From an uncultured Candidatus Pelagibacter sp. (GTDB taxonomy: Bacteria > Pseudomonadota > Alphaproteobacteria > Pelagibacterales > Pelagibacteraceae), in NCBI RefSeq assembly GCF_943788075.1, contig NZ_CALSOW010000003.1, positions 62,001 through 126,000 on the forward strand: a stretch of 64,000 nucleotides of DNA, written 5' to 3'. A program made the translations under genes and the position numbers. Every line of letters starts with the position of its first letter. The stretch's first letter is position 1. The notes below the pieces were generated by a model. It was not told the DNA's origin and ran no database searches. It saw only the letters and a program-made list of their open reading frames with translations. This document shows positions 56,588-64,000 of this stretch, piece by piece.

Positions 56588-58354
56588 TTAAACTAACGCT
56601 TTTCCCTTACCTGTAATTTTATTTTCTTCTTGGTCTTTTGGGCCTAACAACATTTGATTATGTGGTTTTCCCGATGGGATCATTGGAAAACAGTTCTCTG
56701 CTTGATCCACATGACAATCAAAGATAACAGGCTTATCAACATTGATCATTTCCTCAATTTTTTCATCTAATTCATCAGGATGTTCAGCTCTAATACCAAC
56801 ACATCCGTATGCCTCAGCTAATTTTACAAAATCAGGTAAAGCTTCAGAGTAACTTTCTGAATAATTTTTTTCATGCAGTAATTCCTGCCACTGTCTAACC
56901 ATTCCCATATATTGATTGTTTAAAATGAAAATCTTTATTGGTAGATTGTATTGAATTGCAGTTGAAATTTCCTGCATTGTCATCAAAATCGACGCTTCAC
57001 CAGCTACATCAACTACCAATTTTGTAGGATTTGCAACCTGAACACCAATTGCTGCTGGCAGACCATAACCCATAGTACCAAGACCTCCTGAAGTCATCCA
57101 TCTGTTTGGTTTGTTAAATTTATAGTGTTGTGCGGCCCACATTTGGTGTTGACCAACCTCTGTTGTAATAAAAGTATCTTGATTTTTTGTTAATTCATAA
57201 AGTCTTTGAACTGCATGTTGTGGTTTAATTATTTTATCACTATTAACAAAGTTTAAAGATTGTTTGGTTCTCCATTTTTGAATTTGTTGCCACCATTTTG
57301 ATATTTTTTGCTTATTTGATTTTTCTAAATTTAAATTTTTCTTTTTTAAAGTTTTAGTTGTTGATTTAATAACATCAGTTACATCTCCAACTATTGCTAA
57401 ATCTACTTTGATAATTTTATTAATTGATGAAGGATCAATATCAATATGTACTTTTTTTGATTTAGGGGAGAACTCGTCAATTTTACCTGTGATACGATCA
57501 TCAAATCTTGCACCAATATTAATTAGTAAATCACAATCATGCATTGCGTTGTTAGCTTCATAAGTTCCATGCATTCCAAGCATGCCTAAAAATTGATTAT
57601 CATCACCAGGATATGATCCCAGTCCTTGAAGAGTTGATGTAATGGGAAAACCAGTTAAGGCTACTAGTTCTCTTAAAAGTTCACTTGCTTTTGGTCCAGA
57701 ATTTACAACACCACCACCAGTATAAAAAATTGGTTTTGAAGCTTTGTTCATTAGCTCAATCAATTGATCAATATCTTTTTGATTAAATCTATTTTTACTT
57801 TTAGTTTCTATTTTCTTCTCCTTTTTAAGAGAAATATATTTTGTTTTTGCAAATTGAATATCTTTTGGAATATCAACTAAAACTGGTCCAGGTCTTCCAG
57901 TAGTTGCAACTTCAAATGCTTCATGCATTATTCTTTGAAGATCTTTTATATCTTTTACTAACCAATTATGTTTTGTACACGGTCTAGTAATTCCAGTTGT
58001 ATCACATTCCTGAAAAGCATCTGTTCCAATTAAGTGAGTTGGTACTTGTCCTGAAATACAAACTAACGGTACCGAGTCCATGTATGCATCTGTTAATGCA
58101 GTAACAACATTTGTTGCACCAGGTCCTGAGGTAACTAAAACAACTCCTGGCTTACCAGAAGATCTTGCATAACCTTCTGCCGCGTGACCTGCTCCTTGTT
58201 CGTGTCTTACTAAAATATGTTTAATTGAAGAATGGTTTTTAAGTTCATCATAAATAGGTAGAACTGCTCCACCAGGGTAACCAAAAATATGACTTACCTT
58301 TTGCTCTTCAAGGCTTTTAAATACGATCTCTGCTCCTGTGTATAATTTTGGCAT
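56588..58354 (-). CDS. ilvB: Acetolactate synthase large (catalytic) subunit
   Basis: Thiamine-diphosphate enzyme of 588 aa that makes acetolactate or acetohydroxybutyrate. It has the catalytic Glu in LVRHEQGAGHAAEGYAR (about residue 51), LVTSGPGATNVVTALTDAYM, the central FAD-type domain, and the ThDP motif DVAGEASILMTMQEISTA running to FILNNQYMGMVRQWQEL. The position usually Asp in GDG reads GE here, a substitution worth noting though the NN end is intact. It is first in the ilv operon, 48 nt from the miaA stop. Confidence 0.95.
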   Translation of the reverse strand: MPKLYTGAEIVFKSLEEQKVSHIFGYPGGAVLPIYDELKNHSSIKHILVRHEQGAGHAAEGYARSSGKPGVVLVTSGPGATNVVTALTDAYMDSVPLVCISGQVPTHLIGTDAFQECDTTGITRPCTKHNWLVKDIKDLQRIMHEAFEVATTGRPGPVLVDIPKDIQFAKTKYISLKKEKKIETKSKNRFNQKDIDQLIELMNKASKPIFYTGGGVVNSGPKASELLRELVALTGFPITSTLQGLGSYPGDDNQFLGMLGMHGTYEANNAMHDCDLLINIGARFDDRITGKIDEFSPKSKKVHIDIDPSSINKIIKVDLAIVGDVTDVIKSTTKTLKKKNLNLEKSNKQKISKWWQQIQKWRTKQSLNFVNSDKIIKPQHAVQRLYELTKNQDTFITTEVGQHQMWAAQHYKFNKPNRWMTSGGLGTMGYGLPAAIGVQVANPTKLVVDVAGEASILMTMQEISTAIQYNLPIKIFILNNQYMGMVRQWQELLHEKNYSESYSEALPDFVKLAEAYGCVGIRAEHPDELDEKIEEMINVDKPVIFDCHVDQAENCFPMIPSGKPHNQMLLGPKDQEENKITGKGKALV

Positions 58355-58402
58355 TGTGCAATCTAGCTGAAGTTGTACTGATTGGTCAAGTTTTAGAATG
58401 AA

Positions 58403-59314
58403 TTATTTAATTTTTTTTAAATATTTATTTAAGTCTTGAGGGTACAATTTTAGCCAACTCATCATGTTACCTCGTGCCCAAGTGCTTTGTTTTTTAGCGT
58501 ATTGTCTAGTTTTTATTGATATTTTTTCAATAACATCCGTCAAATCTTTTTTTTCCTTTAGATATTCTTTTATTTCATTGATACCGATGGCTTTATTGAC
58601 GCTCTTATCCTTTCTTACTTTTAATTTAATAAATTTTCTAACTTCTTTAACGGCACCATGCTTAATCATTTTTTCTACTCTTTTACCAATTCTTTGGATG
58701 AGTTCTTCACGAGGATAATCAATATAAATTTTAAAAAAATCATCTTTATTAAAATATGATTTTGTATTTTGAAACCAATCATGAAGAGGTTTTTTTGTAA
58801 ATTGTATTACTTCATAAGCTCTAATTGATCTTTGGGTATCTGTTGGGTTGATTTTTTCTTTTGAGTTTGGGTCAAGCTTAATCAATTTTTGATAAAATTT
58901 TTTTTGTCCTAATTTTTTTTGTAAATCTCTTATATTATTTCTATATCTAATTGGAATATTAGGAATACTCACTAGTCCATCTGTTAAAGCTTTAAAATAT
59001 AATCCAGTTCCTCCAACAAAAATTGGTATTTTTTTTCTTTTTTTTATCTCCTTAACTTTTTTAATTGCAATTTTCAGCCAATCACCAGTTGAAAAATTTT
59101 TTTTGACACTATGAAAACCATATAGGTGATGTTTAATTTTTTGATAATCTTTAGGACTGGGTCTTGCAGATAAAATTTTTAGTTCTTTATAAACCTGCAT
59201 GCTATCTGCATTAATGATCTCACCATTTACTTTCTTGGCTAACTTAATAGAGAAATTTGATTTTCCAGAAGCAGTTGGTCCAGAAATTAAGATAATCTTG
59301 GATTTTAAATCCAT
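58403..59314 (-). CDS. miaA: tRNA dimethylallyltransferase MiaA
   Basis: Adds the dimethylallyl group to A37 of tRNAs reading UNN codons. The 303-aa protein has the P-loop LISGPTASGKSNFSIKLAK (residues 8-26), NADSMQVYKELKILSARP, GGTGLYFKAL (about 101-110) and the C-terminal KTRQYAKKQSTWARG. It starts 2 nt after the degP-like gene stop. Confidence 0.95.
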   Translation of the reverse strand: MDLKSKIILISGPTASGKSNFSIKLAKKVNGEIINADSMQVYKELKILSARPSPKDYQKIKHHLYGFHSVKKNFSTGDWLKIAIKKVKEIKKRKKIPIFVGGTGLYFKALTDGLVSIPNIPIRYRNNIRDLQKKLGQKKFYQKLIKLDPNSKEKINPTDTQRSIRAYEVIQFTKKPLHDWFQNTKSYFNKDDFFKIYIDYPREELIQRIGKRVEKMIKHGAVKEVRKFIKLKVRKDKSVNKAIGINEIKEYLKEKKDLTDVIEKISIKTRQYAKKQSTWARGNMMSWLKLYPQDLNKYLKKIK

Positions 59315-59316
59315 GA

Positions 59317-60726
59317 TTAATCTAGCTTAACACCAATGTATCTTCTTTGATTTTGATTATTATATATTGCAAGTAAAATTGTTTTTTGATTTGATTTTAA
59401 TACATCTTTAACAATTTTTTCTAAATCTTTTGCGGTCTTAATCTTTATTTTTTGCGCTTCAACGATAATGCTGTTAGCTTCGACTGATTTTAGTAATGGG
59501 CTTGTATTTCCTATTTGTGTAACAATCAATCCTGAGGTTTGATTAGGTAATTTTCTAATCTTTATTTCTTCTTTTGTTAATTTTCTAACTGTAATTTTTA
59601 AATCTTCTATTATTATATCTTTTGGAGGTTTTGATTTTTTATCACTTACTTTAAAATCATCTGAAGTCTCTAGTCTTCCTAATAAAATATTTTTTACTAA
59701 TTCTTTTTTATTTCTCCAAATTTTTACTTTAACTGTTGTTCCAACTTTTGTTTTTGCAACAATTGCTGGTAGCTCTTTCATTTGATTTATTCTAACTCCA
59801 TTAAACTCTAAAATAATATCACCTGCTTTAATTCCTCCTTTGTCAGAAGGACTATTCTCTGCAACACTTGCAACTAAAGCTCCTCTAGGTTCATCTAGTT
59901 TTTCAACATCAGCAATTTCTTGTGTAACATCCTGAATTCTAACTCCTAACCAACCTCTTTTTGTTTCACCAAATTCTATTAACTGATCAATAACTACTTT
60001 TGCACTGTTTGCTGGAATTGAAAAACCAATTCCAATTGATCCGTTTCTTCCAAGAATAGCTGTATTAATTCCAATAACATCGCCGTTCATGTCAAATAGC
60101 GGGCCACCTGAGTTTCCAGAATTTATCGATGCATCAGTTTGTATGTAATCTTCATATCTAGATAATCCAATTGATCTATTTCTTGCTGAAATAATCCCTG
60201 ATGTAACCGTTCCACCTAAGCCAAAAGGATTTCCAATAGCAATCACCCAGTCTCCAATTCGAGCTTTATCTGAGTCTCCAAATCCAACAGGAGTAAATTT
60301 GTCTTTTGTTTCTAATTGTAACACTGCAATATCTGATAAAGGATCAGCACCAATTACTTTTGCTTTATATTCTTCATCACCATTTACTCTTACAATAATA
60401 TCTTCTGCATTTTGAATAACATGGTTATTAGTAACCACTATCCCTTTTTCATCAATTATAAATCCAGAACCTAAAGCTGACGATTTTCTCTCTTGAGGGG
60501 TTCCAAACTCTCTAAACATATCCTCAAAAGGTGATCCTGGTGGAAATGTAAATGGAAATGGGTTTGATGTGGTCGTTACCGTTTGTGTAGTTGAAATATT
60601 AACTACTGATGGCATTAATCTTTCTGCAAGATCAGCAAAAGATGCTGGAACAGTTTTTGAATTTGATTGAACTGAAAAGCTAAAAGCTAAAACAAATGTT
60701 AAAATTGCGAGCTTAATTTTTTTCAT
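59317..60726 (-). CDS. degP: DegP/HtrA-type periplasmic serine protease
   Basis: Envelope quality-control protease, 469 aa, with a signal peptide (residues 1-23). The triad is His in VVTNNHVI, Asp in DPLSDIAVLQL, and Ser in INSGNSGGPLFDM. Two PDZ domains follow (about 255-340 and 375-465). The gene order hflK-hflC-DUF2065-degP is a standard proteobacterial arrangement. It starts 1 nt after the DUF2065 gene stop. Confidence 0.95.
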   Translation of the reverse strand: MKKIKLAILTFVLAFSFSVQSNSKTVPASFADLAERLMPSVVNISTTQTVTTTSNPFPFTFPPGSPFEDMFREFGTPQERKSSALGSGFIIDEKGIVVTNNHVIQNAEDIIVRVNGDEEYKAKVIGADPLSDIAVLQLETKDKFTPVGFGDSDKARIGDWVIAIGNPFGLGGTVTSGIISARNRSIGLSRYEDYIQTDASINSGNSGGPLFDMNGDVIGINTAILGRNGSIGIGFSIPANSAKVVIDQLIEFGETKRGWLGVRIQDVTQEIADVEKLDEPRGALVASVAENSPSDKGGIKAGDIILEFNGVRINQMKELPAIVAKTKVGTTVKVKIWRNKKELVKNILLGRLETSDDFKVSDKKSKPPKDIIIEDLKITVRKLTKEEIKIRKLPNQTSGLIVTQIGNTSPLLKSVEANSIIVEAQKIKIKTAKDLEKIVKDVLKSNQKTILLAIYNNQNQRRYIGVKLD

Positions 60727-60727
60727 A

Positions 60728-60913
60728 CTAATTTTTAATATAATAAATAATTATAAATCCTATAACTGCAAAAATTAGCCCGCCTGATCTTAATTGACTA
60801 TCATTTACAAGTTCTAACTTCTTTAACATACTTTTCATTTTTGATGGAAATATGGCATACAAAATTCCCTCAATAAAAAGAAAAAGACCAAATGCAATGA
60901 TCAATTCTTTCAT
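60728..60913 (-). CDS. DUF2065 family small membrane protein
   Basis: A 61-aa protein with two hydrophobic helices (about residues 3-20 and 45-59) joined by FPSKMKSMLKKLELVNDSQL, the DUF2065 pattern. It lies between hflC and degP, where this family is usually found, and probably supports the HflKC protease complex; no activity is known. Confidence 0.85.
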   Translation of the reverse strand: MKELIIAFGLFLFIEGILYAIFPSKMKSMLKKLELVNDSQLRSGGLIFAVIGFIIIYYIKN

Positions 60914-60922
60914 ATTTAACTA

Positions 60923-61792
60923 TTATTGAGATTTAGGTTTTATATTTCCAAAAAATTTAAAAAATTCACTATCTGGAGATAAAATTAAAGATGTTTCTCC
61001 ACCAATAAGAGCTGTTTCATATGCTTGCATAGCTCTATAGAATGCAAAAAACTCAGGATCTCTTCCAAAGGCTTCTGCAAATATTCTATTTCTTTCACCA
61101 TCGCCCTCACCCTTCATGATCTCAGAGTTTTTGTTAGCATCTGCTAAAATTATTGAAACCTCTTTGTCTGCAGTTGATGTAATAGTGACCGCCATTTCAG
61201 CACCTCGTGCTCTAAATTCCTTAGCTTCTCTTTCTCTCTCAGTTTGCATTCTTCTATAAATTGCATCACTGTTTGCTTGAGGAAGGTCTGCTCTTTTAAT
61301 TCTAACGTCTACAATTTTAATTCCAAATTTCTGAGCTTCTGCATTCACACCTTCTTGAATTAAAGCCATTTGCTTAGATCTGTCTTTTGATAATAAAGTT
61401 TGTAATTCTTGTTGACCTAAAACATTTCTAATTCTTGAGTTAATAATTGTTGCCAGTCTTGATCTTGCAACTCTTTCATTTCCAACTGAAATATAAAATT
61501 TTAAAGGATCGATAATTTTAAATCTTGCAAAAGCATCAACTATTAATCTTTTTTGGTCAGAGGCAATAACTTCAGCTGGTGGTGTATCAAGATTTAAAAT
61601 TCTGCTATCTAAAAAAACAACGTTCTGAATAAAAGGTAGTTTAAAATTTAAACCTGGTTCAACTATAATCTTTTTGGGATCACCAAATTGAAGAACAATT
61701 GCTTGATTAACCTCTTTAACAATAAATACTGAAAAGAAAACTAAAGCACCTAATACAGCTATTATTGGTAATAATATTTTTTGTGCTTTCAT
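60923..61792 (-). CDS. hflC: HflC, SPFH-domain protease modulator
   Basis: A 289-aa bitopic membrane protein: N-terminal anchor (about residues 6-26), SPFH domain starting EVNQAIVLQFGDPKKII, and the helical segment ADLPQANSDAIYRRMQTERE. With HflK it forms a cage around FtsH and modulates membrane proteolysis. It begins directly after the hflK stop. Confidence 0.95.
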   Translation of the reverse strand: MKAQKILLPIIAVLGALVFFSVFIVKEVNQAIVLQFGDPKKIIVEPGLNFKLPFIQNVVFLDSRILNLDTPPAEVIASDQKRLIVDAFARFKIIDPLKFYISVGNERVARSRLATIINSRIRNVLGQQELQTLLSKDRSKQMALIQEGVNAEAQKFGIKIVDVRIKRADLPQANSDAIYRRMQTEREREAKEFRARGAEMAVTITSTADKEVSIILADANKNSEIMKGEGDGERNRIFAEAFGRDPEFFAFYRAMQAYETALIGGETSLILSPDSEFFKFFGNIKPKSQ

Positions 61793-62896
61793 CTAATTAG
61801 TTACCTTCTTTTTTCCAAGTTCAGGTAGTGGTAAATAAGGAACAACACCTGATCCTGCATTTTTTTCAATAATTACTTTATCAATATCAGCTAAAACTTT
61901 TTCCATAGTCTCTAAATACATTCTCTCTTGTGTTACTTCTTTTGCTTTATCGTATTCATTAAATATAGATACAAATCTACTTGCTTCACCTTCTGATGCT
62001 GCAACAACTTTTTGTTTATATGCTTCTGCTGCTTGCATGATTTTTGCTGCTTCCCCTCTTGCTCTTGGGATAACATCATTTGCATAAGCTTCAGCTTCAT
62101 TTTTTGATCTTTCCATATCTGCTCTTGCGGCTTGTACATCTCTGAAAGCATCAATTACTTGGTCTGGTGGATCAGCTTTTTGAGTTTGAACTTGTGTAAC
62201 TTGGATTCCACTATTGTACTCATCTAATATGGATTGAATAATTTCTTGAGTTTCAATTTCAATTTTAGCTCTTCCCTCAGTTAAAATTGGTTGAATATCA
62301 CTTTTAGCAATTACCTCTCTCATTGCTGTTTCTGCTGCAGCTTTAACTGTTCCTTCTGGGTCTTGAATTTCAAATAAGAATTTGCCAGCATCTTTAATTA
62401 CCCAAAATACTGAAAAGTCTATGTTCACAATATTTTCATCACCTGTTAACATTAAACTTTCTTGAGGTACATCTGCTACTCCACCGCCTTGAGAAAATCC
62501 ACTATCTCTCTCAGATCTAAAACCAATATCCATTCTATTAACTTTAGTAACTTTAGGTGTTTCAACTGTCTCTACTGGGAAAGGAATATGATAGTTAAGA
62601 CCTGGTTGAGTTGTTTTTATAAATTTACCAAATCTTAAAACAACACCCTGTTCATCTGGAAGCACTCTATATAGTCCGCTTGCTAACCATACAAAAACTA
62701 AAATAATTAAAATTAAGCCAATTGGTTTTCCACCTGATTTACTTCCACCAGGTAAAAATTTATTAATTTTGTTTTGAATATCTTTAATAATTGCATCTAT
62801 GTCTGGTGGTGTTGGGCCTCTACCTGAACCATTTCCACTTCCTCCAGGAGGTGTTCCCCATGGACTTCCGCCTCTACCTTTAAAATCATCTGACAT
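61793..62896 (-). CDS. hflK: HflK, SPFH-domain protease modulator
   Basis: A 367-aa partner of HflC. It has a Gly/Pro-rich cytoplasmic N-terminus (GRGGSPWGTPPGGSGNGSGR), a membrane helix (about residues 60-77) and an SPFH domain beginning VLPDEQGVVLRFGKFI. A coiled region contains PDQVIDAFRDVQAARADMER. It is first in the hflK-hflC-DUF2065-degP-miaA run and divergent from mrp across 51 nt that must hold both promoters. Confidence 0.95.
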   Translation of the reverse strand: MSDDFKGRGGSPWGTPPGGSGNGSGRGPTPPDIDAIIKDIQNKINKFLPGGSKSGGKPIGLILIILVFVWLASGLYRVLPDEQGVVLRFGKFIKTTQPGLNYHIPFPVETVETPKVTKVNRMDIGFRSERDSGFSQGGGVADVPQESLMLTGDENIVNIDFSVFWVIKDAGKFLFEIQDPEGTVKAAAETAMREVIAKSDIQPILTEGRAKIEIETQEIIQSILDEYNSGIQVTQVQTQKADPPDQVIDAFRDVQAARADMERSKNEAEAYANDVIPRARGEAAKIMQAAEAYKQKVVAASEGEASRFVSIFNEYDKAKEVTQERMYLETMEKVLADIDKVIIEKNAGSGVVPYLPLPELGKKKVTN

Positions 62897-62947
62897 ATGA
62901 CAAAGTATATAGTGTCTTTATTATAAAAAACAAGTAATGATAAAAAA

Positions 62948-63772
62948 ATGACTAATAAAAAGCCAGAACTTAGTGACGCAATGAAAAAAAAATTGGAGCC
63001 CAGAAAATTCATTAAAAATCCAATTTTAGGAACAAAGTTTACCATTGCAATCTCAAGTGCAAAGGGAGGAGTTGGAAAATCGACATTTGCAACGAATCTT
63101 GCATTAGCTTTAAAACAAATAGGATGCAAAGTTGGTCTGCTCGATGCTGATATTTATGGTCCATCCATTCCAAAGATGTTTGATATTAATGAAAAACCTA
63201 AAAGTGATGGTCAAAAACTAGAACCAATAATTAAATATGACATTCAATGTATGTCGATTGGTTTTTTAGCTGACCAACAAACTCCGATGATTTGGCGTGG
63301 GCCTATGGTTACAAGCGCTATTAAAACTTTTACTCAAAAAGTAAATTGGAAAGATTTAGATTTTATTATTGTTGATATGCCTCCAGGAACTGGGGACACT
63401 CAATTAACTTTTTCTCAAGAAATTAAAATGGACGGAGCAATCATAGTCTCTACTCCTCAAGAAGTAGCTTTATTAGATGTAAAAAGAGGGATTAAAATGT
63501 TTGATAAACTAGGAGTTAAAATTTTAGGGTTAGTGGACAATATGAGCTATTTCACAGGTGATGATGGAAAGAAATATAAAATTTTTGGCGAGGGTGGTGT
63601 TAGAAAAACTGCAGAGGAGTTTGAGAAAGAATTTTTAGGAGAAATACCTATAAATCCTGAAGTTGGAAAGAATGGAGATGAAGGTAAGCCTATCGTTGAA
63701 GCAAATCCTGAACATGAAATTTCTAAAATTTATTTAAATTTTGCGAATAAAATTAAATCAACTTATCTTTAA
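62948..63772 (+). CDS. mrp: Mrp/ApbC family Fe-S carrier ATPase
   Basis: A 274-aa P-loop protein of the Mrp/NBP35 family that carries Fe-S clusters to target proteins. The deviant Walker [21 protein letters not shown] is at about residues 36-55, with switch I around [14 protein letters not shown] and Walker [20 protein letters not shown]. It lacks the N-terminal MIP18-like domain of longer Mrp proteins, and the cluster-binding CxxC of many homologues is replaced here ([18 protein letters not shown]). The stop lies inside the convergent thyX 3' end (20-nt overlap). Confidence 0.9.
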   Translation: MTNKKPELSDAMKKKLEPRKFIKNPILGTKFTIAISSAKGGVGKSTFATNLALALKQIGCKVGLLDADIYGPSIPKMFDINEKPKSDGQKLEPIIKYDIQCMSIGFLADQQTPMIWRGPMVTSAIKTFTQKVNWKDLDFIIVDMPPGTGDTQLTFSQEIKMDGAIIVSTPQEVALLDVKRGIKMFDKLGVKILGLVDNMSYFTGDDGKKYKIFGEGGVRKTAEEFEKEFLGEIPINPEVGKNGDEGKPIVEANPEHEISKIYLNFANKIKSTYL

Positions 63773-64000
63773 GATCAAAAGCAATCATTAACTCATTCCA
63801 CTCTCTCTTTGAAAGTCCTGAGCTCTCTACATCAACGTTTTCACCTTTAATAAGTTTTTGTATAATTGCCATTCCTTTAGCTGAAACTTCTGTGCCACCA
63901 ACCCTATAATCCATAAATGCATCATAAGTTATAGGAACCCATTTTTTAACAGTATCCAACATAATATCTGCGTAAACTCTAATTTCATATTGAGCATGAC
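63753..64000 (-). CDS. thyX: Flavin-dependent thymidylate synthase ThyX (partial, 5' end off window)
   Basis: C-terminal 82 codons of a ThyX-like enzyme, which makes dTMP with FAD and folate. I read [20 protein letters not shown] from the window edge, the usual ThyX C-terminal helix, followed by [20 protein letters not shown]. The start and the catalytic Arg-His region lie outside the window. An internal Met at 63962 is not the true start. The gene converges on mrp. Confidence 0.8.
   Translation of the reverse strand, partial: HAQYEIRVYADIMLDTVKKWVPITYDAFMDYRVGGTEVSAKGMAIIQKLIKGENVDVESSGLSKREWNELMIAFDLKDKLI

Overview
The window looks like a stretch of a SAR11-type (Pelagibacterales, Alphaproteobacteria) chromosome. 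It is very AT-rich, has almost no intergenic space, and uses many 1-14 nt start/stop overlaps. Its housekeeping blocks are ones expected in an alphaproteobacterium: mreBCD-mrdA-rodA, leuA, ilvB-ilvH-ilvC, miaA, degP-hflC-hflK, mrp and thyX. This placement rests on gene content and base composition, because no database search was possible.

Region by region: (1) 1-6.6 kb is a mixed accessory stretch. It holds a LysE-type exporter cut by the left edge, a DUF2805 protein plus glutaredoxin, and a secreted protein paired with a stand-alone inverse-autotransporter-type beta-barrel. MsrB, a histone-deacetylase-family hydrolase, a 2-hydroxyacid dehydrogenase, an EamA transporter and a small lipoprotein follow. 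(2) 6.7-13.6 kb is a signalling block. Two tandem ammonium transporters are each fused to a C-terminal SpoIIE/RsbU-type PP2C phosphatase, with a small secreted HMA-domain protein between them. Next to them lie a membrane peptide, two type IV pilins, a STAS anti-anti-sigma-like protein and an RsbW-like kinase. (3) 13.6-39.8 kb is a type IV pilus locus in MSHA-like order: PilM/PilN fusion, PilO, PilP, secretin, PilB, PilC, then PilT, minor pilins FimT/PilV/PilW/PilX, two large PilY1 adhesins and the prepilin peptidase. A MoxR-DUF58-transglutaminase-AsmA-like cluster is embedded between the two pilY1 genes. (4) 40.0-41.3 kb encodes a third PP2C phosphatase with a GAF sensor, followed by a frameshifted D-amino-acid dehydrogenase. 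(5) 42.6-64 kb is core metabolism and envelope biology: cell-shape genes, leuA, a dipeptide-type ABC importer, branched-chain amino-acid synthesis, miaA, degP, hflCK, mrp and the 3' part of thyX.

The most interesting system is a predicted partner-switching circuit inside the pilus locus: three PP2C phosphatases, one STAS substrate and one kinase, with no sigma factor and no PII gene visible. Two of the phosphatases are physically part of ammonium channels. The second Amt-PP2C gene sits in an apparent operon with a pilin. My working hypothesis is that external ammonium is converted into the phosphorylation state of the STAS protein, which then controls pilus expression or activity.

Between 12.2 and 42.2 kb, six loci (a pilin, pilMN, the first pilY1, an AsmA-like gene, the transglutaminase gene and dadA) carry apparent single-base frameshifts. 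In most of them the protein continues cleanly in another frame. This is either real gene decay or indel error in the assembly, and it should be settled before any of these genes is called dead.
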